From contig RDEW01000045.1 of NCBI GenBank assembly GCA_011109175.1, positions 239,417 to 303,416 of the forward strand: a DNA stretch of 64,000 nucleotides, read 5' to 3'. The notes under the pieces are model-generated. The model was not told the DNA's origin. It did no database searches and worked only from the letters and a program-made list of their open reading frames with translations. This stretch comes from Dicyema japonicum. Taxonomy: Eukaryota; Dicyemida; Rhombozoa; Dicyemidae. The first letter of the stretch is position 1, and every line of letters begins with the position of its first letter. Below are positions 57,546-64,000 of this stretch, in pieces. The position numbers were made by a program, and so were the translations under genes.

Positions 57546-59910
57546 CAAAAAAATATTGAAGATATAAACCAATTAGAAGTGAGAAGTGTGTCTTCAGGAC
57601 TACATGATGCCAATGGAACTAGCATACGATGTGGGAAATGTTCCTGCTCATCTGCTGTCCCTAAAAGCATTAGTCACTGAGATTCGATCAGGTGACAGGA
57701 TCAAGTGGATCTCAATGGTTGTCAACTCTGCGAAAAGGAGATTCGGGAGAATCCCTCGTGGTGGATGGAGTCTCATCGTCCAGCAACTCAATGCTCGTTT
57801 CTCCACTCATAAAAGTGTACTGGTGTTAGAAAATTATTGAATGTAAAGCCTAATAAAAAGACGCCCGTTGACCAGAAAAGTCGAGATGCTTGTTCAAATT
57901 GAGAGAGTTAAATTAGTTTCCCGAGATGGAAGGAAACCCACACAAAAGATTCCATACAAGTTGCTTAAAAAGGATGTTCTTATTACATTAAATGCAGTGA
58001 TTTCAAATTATGTGTCATCATCTGCGCCAATGGACATGAATGAGATAACCGACATAATTTATGCTGCACAATGCGTATATGAAAATTTGACAAAGAAGCA
58101 ATCAGTAAAAAGCTGTTAGAGGAAAAATGTGGAGAAGAGAATTGCAAAATTCAAAGAAAATTGCGCCTTAGTTTATGGGTTTACTGGGAAGCAGTCAAGG
58201 GAAGAAAGGAAAAAAACGCTTGATTTTTTATGCTCGCTTGGATACAAGAAATCAAAGAAGGGAGAACTGAAAAGGATATCTAGCCTAATTGAAGACAAAA
58301 TCAAGATCATGGAGAAAAATCTCAATTCATGAATCAAGAAAATCCTTTAGACGAGATAATTTTTATTTTGAGCTGAACAAGAGGAGGTTTTATCGGAGGC
58401 TCAATGATGACGTCAATAATAGTGACTGTAAAGTTACAGAAAATGAGTGCGTGTCATTTTGGAAAGATGTGTGGGAAAAGGATCAGAATTATTTTCACAG
58501 AAATATTGTTGGGAGGCGAATAACAGGAGCAGAGGAGTTACCTGTTAGATATGACAGTTGAGTTCGTTAAGAACATTATTCACTATACGCCGAATTGGAA
58601 GAGCTCTTGCTGTGAGTATATGGATTATTTGTCAAGAAAGTTGATTTTTTTTATAGTTGGAGAGATTATCAAGATAGTGAGTGGTGAATATTGCCTGGAA
58701 GAATGGTTCTATACTGGGATTACGTACCTCATTCCGAATAAAGAAGACTGCTTTTCTCCGAATGACTTACGACCAATTACGTGCATGCCTATATTGTACA
58801 AACTTGTCACAAAATGTGTTAATACAAAACTTACGGATTATATTGAAGGTTTTAATCTTATCTCGGATAATCAGTTTGGAGCAAGAAGGCAGTGCAAAGG
58901 AGCAGGCTTTAATAAATAAGTGTGTTAATGCTGAACATGGAAATAGCTTATTCACAACATGGATTGTGAAGTTTATCAAAAATTTAATAAGCAAGTTGAA
59001 TGTTATTTTGAACCTTAACAAAAAAAGAATTGGAAAGGTCAAACTCGGGAGAGGAATCTTGCAAGGAGACTCACTCTCCCTCCAGCTGTTTACTCTGGAA
59101 ATGGACCCACTAAGCCGAATATTAAATATAAAATTCCCGAACATATGTATTGATCAGAGTGATCGGTCTATTGTGACATGTGCGACTAACCATTTTCTTT
59201 TTATTGACGACCTGAAAATAATTGCCGAATATGAAGATACTTTTCTAAAAATGATGGAGGATATTGATGCTATCTAAAAAAGTCTGCAACTAATCTGAAA
59301 TGTGCCAAAGATACAAGTTATCTGGATGGTTGTGAGGGATATAGCTATCTTGGAGTGTTAGAAGATAAAGGGAGTAAGGTTATGAAAGACAAAGTTATGG
59401 AAAAAATTGCTGAAACTGTGAAGAAAAGGATAGAGATGCTGGCGAATTCGAAATTAAACGCTGTAAACTTGTTTAAAGCGATAAATGAATTCGCACTCTC
59501 GCTATATAATTATTATATTGGGCTTATTGAACCACGTGAATTCGAAGCTATTGATTTAGAAATCCGGTGTATACTTTCTAACTTACGAGTGCACAACCTT
59601 CTAACAAAGAAAGATTGTATCTCAACAGGAATAGTTTTGGAGGAGGATTAACCTCAATAAGAGTGAATGCATGTTATTTCAATTTTTGACTGACCTTGAG
59701 AGGAAATCTTCCATGTGTCTTTGAAGGGCAGGAATCTTGCGGGTCCTAAAACAAAGGAAAACACATATGACAACTATCGCAAGATTTATTTCACTCAAAT
59801 ACAATGTGGATGACCTATCTAACTTGAATACTAACATTATAAAGGAATATCAAAAAAGAATTATTTGCATACACCTACAACTATGTCATCAATTTGGAAT
59901 AAACTAAAAA
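57546..59910 (+). mobile_element. Family B LINE, longest copy
   Basis: 57720-58120 is the N-terminal part (RFGRIPRGGWSLIVQQL, IPYKLLKKDVLITLNAV). 58129-58560 is a lysine-rich linker ending VSFWKDVWEKDQN. 58640-58920 gives fingers (TYLIPNKEDCFSPNDLRP, DNQFGARRQCKGA). Motif A is missing or lost in the frame change near 58925. Motif B GRGILQGDSLSLQLF is at about 59045, HFLFIDDLKIIAEYED (IDD box) near 59195 and thumb with KLNAVNLFKAINEFALSL at 59450. The C-terminal nuclease is not clearly retained after 59660. Confidence 0.75.
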
Positions 59911-60264
59911 AACTTTAGAGAGCATGATAATCGAGCATAGAAATGGGTTGAAAGTTGATAACTATGATGATCATCTTATCTCAAGAGGCTTATAACTCGG
60001 AGGTGACGACGAAGAGGAACCATGAGAAACAACTGTTTTGTCTAGAGATTTGCTTTTTCAAGTTGTATCTGAAAGAAACAGTGAGGGTGATACAAAGGGC
60101 CAATGCCCAAAAAAGAGAAGAATGCATAGTGTTAATTAATTACAATTGATTTTCTTTGGTTTTAGTTAATTTATTATAAGAATCGTAATAAAACTACTAA
60201 TTATAACCATTTAAGCTTTAATCTTAATTTGTGTAAAATCCTTGTTTTACCCTAATATTGATTA
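59911..60264. other. Spacer downstream of the kinase gene
   Basis: AT-rich. A short plus frame (59955-60149) may be the last relics of family B; nothing else recognised. Confidence 0.4.
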
Positions 60265-61342
60265 TTATGAGATTACATGAATATACTCTGTTGGGTTAAA
60301 CGATTTGTCTCTAATTGCCTGTAAATTCAAATTCTGTATAATAACAAAAATTATACTTTGAAAAACGGATGATCCAACACATCACTATCCTTTAAGGACC
60401 CAAGTCGTTTGTTTGGGTTTTTAACAAGTAACTGAGATTCACAAAGTGTAATACCTTCGAGATTATATCCTTGCACATTTTATTTGTTCCAATGGGGAAG
60501 TAAGGGTAGAGTCCGAGAATATCCGAGCATAGTTTTAGAATATCCATTTTTAAGTAAGGAAACAAAATATAAATAAAACAATAATACTTTTCGAAAGTAC
60601 ATGTAATAAATGACAATCCCTAAACACCACCAATCCACACTATAGTTGAATTGATGGTAGATTATCAGTTCAGGTGAGGCATAAACCGGGGACCCAGCCA
60701 TTGATTTGCAAGATTCATCTCGACTAACTTTCATTTCGCTGATACCAAAGTCAGTAATTTTAACGTAACCATCCGACCCCAACAACAAATTTTCTAATTT
60801 AAGGTCCCCAAGGTGGGCAAAAAGAACGAACCTATGAATGATCATGTTATCATGAAGGAACTCCAATCCAAGTGCTACGCAGGCGGAATAAAACTTTACT
60901 TGGCGCAAACTAAAACGATGTCTTCTCTGCAGATATTCTAAATCTCCCAAATCAAAGTACTCTAGAGCGAAACAAATATTGGACTAAAGTTAGACCGAAC
61001 TAAACCTCATCATAAAAGTAGGAATTTATGTGAACAAATAAGTGACTGTCCGATCTTGTTACCAAATCAAAAATCACCAATTCATTTCGTATTCTTTTTA
61101 ATTCTACGGATTCGTCAATATTTTGACTTTTCACTGCGGCTTTATTTTGACTCCTATCTTCGAACAAGGCAACCTATTATTTTAGTCAAACTACCTTTCC
61201 AAATCCCCCAATTGCTATTGTCCCTATTTTAGTATAATCAGTTGGGGAGGACCTAATCAATATATCACATGTTGTACATTTTAACCATCAAATTTAGAGT
61301 ATTCAACAAATTTTTTAATTTTTCAATATTTTTGTCACTCAT
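60265..61342 (-). CDS. AGC-family protein kinase, PKN/PKC-like catalytic domain
   Basis: Short serine/threonine kinase of about 300 residues with no regulatory region. Exons, minus strand: MSDKNIEKLKNLLN start (61342), glycine loop IGTIAIGGFGKV (first glycine replaced by alanine), catalytic lysine in AAVKSQ, CFALEYFDLGDLEYL hinge, VKFYSACVALGLEFLHD (very PKN-like), IIHR...DLKLENLLL catalytic loop, ITDFGIS (DFG), GSPVYASPEL (APE altered to SPE), SVDWWCLGIVIYYM, then NPNKRLGSLKDSDVLDHPFF and a short tail. Introns 61252-61276 (25 nt), 61174-61194 (21), 60984-61005 (22), 60808-60831 (24, atypical end) and more downstream, including one of 23 nt before the last exon. Stop at 60265-60267. Confidence 0.8.
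60808..60831 (-). other. 24-nt segment splitting the kinase HRD motif
   Basis: On the minus strand the codons for H-R and D-L-K are separated by 24 bases beginning GTTCGTTC and ending CCTTGG. Removing them gives an unbroken HRDLKLEN. The length and GT start fit the local intron class, but the 3' dinucleotide is GG, not AG. Left in, it would add eight residues without a stop. Confidence 0.6.
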
Positions 61343-62394
61343 TGAATATTTTATCGGTTTTTTATTTATAATTGGGGAATTAATTTTCTTAAAAATAATT
61401 TTTGTAGTTATTAAACTTTAATTTTATTTCATTTTCCGATTTATGATTTATTTTATGAAAATTAATAAAAAGTTAATTTGTTGTCTAAGTAAAGCTATTC
61501 TACCAAAAACCAGATATGGACTGAAGGAATTCACTTCCTTATCCATCCTCGTTATACGGTACATGTGACACAAATTACTGGGGCGAGATCACCGCTTATG
61601 AAAGACCATCTTTTTGTTAAAGACAAGTTCGAGATCTCTTTGCTTCCTTAGAAGCGAAGGATCTCTGTGAGCGATCTGACTTAAAATTCAATTTAAAACT
61701 ATTTTCTTAGAATATAAACTATAATGCAGATAACTTGTTACATTATGAGGCAGGTTAAATTTTCAACTCTAAACTTTATCTAATTCGGCAATTCTCTTTG
61801 AATAATTCTATCAATGTCAAAAATCAATCAATCTTATTGGTACTATATAAAAAAAACGTCCGGATGGAATGACCATCTTTCAGTTTGTCGGTGAAAAGCT
61901 TATTGTCTGGATTGTCACATTCACGAATACCTTCGCCTTAAACAACGTCCATCAGAGTGCTGTCAAAACCTGTTCAGTCACTGGAACAGCTGAGACATTG
62001 AAGCCTCTGAATTTTTGCTGATGCAATGTTTGTTTTCATAATTATAAATCTCTAGAGATCTCTCACTCTTTTCCTAGGATTTTTTAAAATACTCGGAAAC
62101 AAATGTTCTGGCTGGCGTAGTGTATTCTTTTTAGATACTTTTCATACAACAGGCAAACCAAAACAAAACCACATTTTTCATAGGAATCCTAGTACCGTCC
62201 GACCCCGAATTGGGGCAGACCCCAGGGGTGGGGCACCCTCGGATTTTGGGGCATTTTTTTTGGCCAACATTTTGGCAGAGTAAAATGGAAAATCGATAAA
62301 AAATATGGAAATTTTGGGGCACTATAAAATTGTGGGGAATGAAATTATAAGTAAATAAAATTATATTTTATTAATAAATATATAATTTTAATTT
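61343..62394. other. Intergenic, with weak coding traces and a G-rich repeat
   Basis: Minus strand 61680-61500 reads LELVFNKKMVFHKR and HMYRITRMDKEVNSF in one frame, unassigned. Around 62210-62340 the motif TTTTGGGGCA or TTGGGGCA recurs four times (for example 62212, 62244, 62315). No gene identified. Confidence 0.4.
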
Positions 62395-64000
62395 ACACGT
62401 TTTCTCCCGCTTTCATTGCCGACCTCAAAAGTTTCGACTGGGAAAAGCTGTCAGTACAGGCAGCATCCCAAATTAAGCATTTGCCCCGAGAGAAGGGGAA
62501 GACAGTTAATTCCATCGGTCGCTTCCCATCATCCCTACTCAAGCCCGTTGGCTATAGAATGGATGGGTATCCCGCCAACTCGAGGGCGCGCTTCACCACT
62601 TCATTTATAGCCTTGTGTCTAGCGAATCGGCCTGCGCTTTTTCGACAAGAAAGGGCATGATGTCCATAGCAGTTGACCTTCCGGCCGCATCGGCACTCAT
62701 GTGGTTGACAAACTTTCAATCCAAGTCTGATGGAGACTCCGGTGCGGACCGTTTCATCGTCTAGGTGAGTTCCCACGTTTCCAATGGGTAGGGCATTGAT
62801 CCAAGCCCCGCTCCACTCGCATCTTGCAGTTAAAAGAAAGGCTCGTCGGTGTTGGTTAGATATTTTCAAAAGCCTCTCGTATTTATCCTCGCAAACAGAC
62901 TCATAAAGGTCTCTCTGCCCGAGTTGTTTGACTTTATGGTGTACCAAATCTTCGATCTTTGACGACTCTGATGGGAGCTGGAGAATCATCATGATCAAAT
63001 TCTGATTGGAGTCCAATGAGGATTGATATGCCGGGTGTGCTAAATCAGATGGTGAGACAATTTTGAGTCCACCAAAGCGAACGGGCAAGGTTGCTTGTCC
63101 CAATCCTTGTTCGTCGAATTCGACATTAGTAATACGTTCGGTCGTAGACCGGAATAGGGAGTCAATTCGCCCCAAGTTGTTGCATTTTCAGGTAACATGG
63201 AGCTCCTCGAAGGACGTAATTTAATTTCTGCGTGGATAAAGCGTTTTTCACGAGAAAAAGAGAGGTATGTGCATCCAGCATCCCAAGGCGTAAAAAAGTT
63301 TTTCTTAGTTGCTGTTCTTTAGCCAACAGAGTGTCGTTAATTCCAGTTTCAGCCAGAGGGCATCCAAGTATTTCCAAATGATCCGGCTCGATTTCCGATA
63401 TTTTAGGAATAATCCCCCGAAACATTAATAGGATCCGATTCCATTCATATCGGGAGAATCCATAATTAACAATTTCGCATTTGGATGCGTTTAGCTTTAA
63501 ACCAAGCGTATCCAATTGGTTGTAATCTCTGTAGACAGTCATATACATTGTTAGGATGACCTCCCAGGGTGCAATCATCCAAATACCACACGTTCAGCGG
63601 AGTAGTAAGGCATCTCATGACACGGTCGACACCGAGGCAGAACAATGCCGGTCCTAGTGGGTCTCCTTGTTGAACCCCACACGACGAGGGAATGAAGTAT
63701 TTCCCATGTACAAGACTGGACGGTTTTCCATACGAACAATGAACATAATTATATATAGACGGGTAATGGGTAAGACAATCTTCCAAAATTACATCGCGCC
63801 GTATGGTATTGAAGGCGTTTTTTATGTCAATCTTGAGGACCACACAAGGCATGTTCGTTCTGTTTCCAGTAAACATCCGAACGGCATGAACCGCCGCCTC
63901 ACATCCACCAGGAGTACCGACCCCTACTTGGGTTGGTCGCAGTTGTTTGACAAGCATCGGAAGGATTGCTCTGCTAGCAAGTTTAGAAGCCAGTCGACGA
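62395..64000 (-). mobile_element. Family H LINE, second copy, runs off the window
   Basis: Minus strand from the edge: LRPTQVGVGTPGGCEAAV, VLKIDIKNAFNTIRRD (motif A, D intact), SCGVQQGDPLGPALFCLG (motif B), TPLNVWYLDDCTLGG (motif C) in a 163-codon frame (63957-63466). 63578-63162 is thumb (EILGCPLAETGIND). 63175-62552 holds RFGGLKIVSPSDLAHPA, HLDDETVRTGVSIRLGLK and the zinc knuckle CRCGRKVNCYGHHALSC with HKAINEVVKRAL. The last part has GKRPMELTVF, so the PD of the nuclease-like box is changed to PM, and it stops early after SAMKAGENV. Better preserved than the copy at 47.8-50.5 kb but 3' truncated. Confidence 0.82.
63466..63957 (-). CDS. Family H reverse transcriptase, motifs A to C
   Basis: A 163-codon open frame with all three metal-binding/palm boxes in order (KIDIKNAFN, QQGDPLGPALF, YLDD), the best-preserved reverse transcriptase core of its family in the window. 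It is followed by a frame change into 63578-63162, where the thumb lies. The frame is probably open further upstream beyond the window edge. Confidence 0.8.
   Translation of the reverse strand: MLVKQLRPTQVGVGTPGGCEAAVHAVRMFTGNRTNMPCVVLKIDIKNAFNTIRRDVILEDCLTHYPSIYNYVHCSYGKPSSLVHGKYFIPSSCGVQQGDPLGPALFCLGVDRVMRCLTTPLNVWYLDDCTLGGHPNNVYDCLQRLQPIGYAWFKAKRIQMRNC

Noticed and set aside
1-64000. Ribosomal RNA, Cajal-type snRNA or clear tRNA genes
   Set aside because: I scanned both strands for conserved rRNA blocks and cloverleaf-like arms and found none that could be supported by eye.

Overview
This is an AT-rich eukaryotic window that looks like the genome of a small ciliated metazoan. Five conserved host genes can be read: an intraflagellar transport gene (WDR35/IFT121), a striatin gene, a synaptophysin/synaptogyrin-type four-helix membrane protein, an IMP4-like rRNA-processing gene (damaged or truncated) and a PKN-like AGC kinase. 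Their coding blocks are joined by introns of only about 21-27 nt. When these are removed, the reading frames fuse into family-typical sequence. Introns near 22-26 nt combined with cilia genes fit a dicyemid (rhombozoan) mesozoan best. That assignment is inference from intron size and gene content, not a database result.

The rest is a graveyard of mobile DNA. I use local letters for families. Family A is a 3-kb APE-type LINE (endonuclease plus reverse transcriptase, TAA-rich tail, 7-11 bp target duplications): copies at 11.5-14.1, 14.4-15.6, 17.2-17.5, 30.7-33.7, 41.4-44.8 and 56.5-57.5 kb. Family C is a Jockey-like LINE at 0-0.66, 17.5-19, 21.4-22.2, 29-30, 35.1-35.8 and 37.6-40.3 kb. Family G is another reverse transcriptase at about 24.8 and 35.8-37.1 kb. 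Family B carries a reverse transcriptase with an IDD box and a restriction-like endonuclease, at 8.2, 19.4-20.6 and 57.6-59.7 kb. Family H has a reverse transcriptase with a YLDD box, a zinc knuckle and a PD...WDAT nuclease-like tail, at 47.8-50.5, 55.5-56.3 and 62.4-64 kb.

DNA transposons are also present: an integrase-encoding Ginger-like element with inverted termini and a 5-bp target duplication (5273-7057), a ZBED5-like hAT with an 8-bp duplication (41718-43913) lodged in a family A copy, pogo/Tigger pieces (15.6-16.5 and 30.1-30.7 kb, the latter split by a family A insertion), a Tc1/IS630-like remnant (27.9-28.8 kb) and a small MITE (23613-23858). SINE-like repeats (D) and an unclassified repeat (E) are dispersed between them.

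Layout: C remnant, WDR35, an unrecognised coding stretch split by the Ginger element, B remnant, a quiet AT-rich block (9.1-11.5 kb), a nested LINE zone (11.5-26 kb), the synaptophysin-like gene, transposon and LINE zones (27.8-45.1 kb), striatin, H, IMP4 and unrecognised exons, LINE fusions (55.5-59.9 kb), the kinase, and an H copy running off the end. Several conserved frames carry single-base indels, often at homopolymers, so either consensus errors or young pseudogenisation must be kept in mind.
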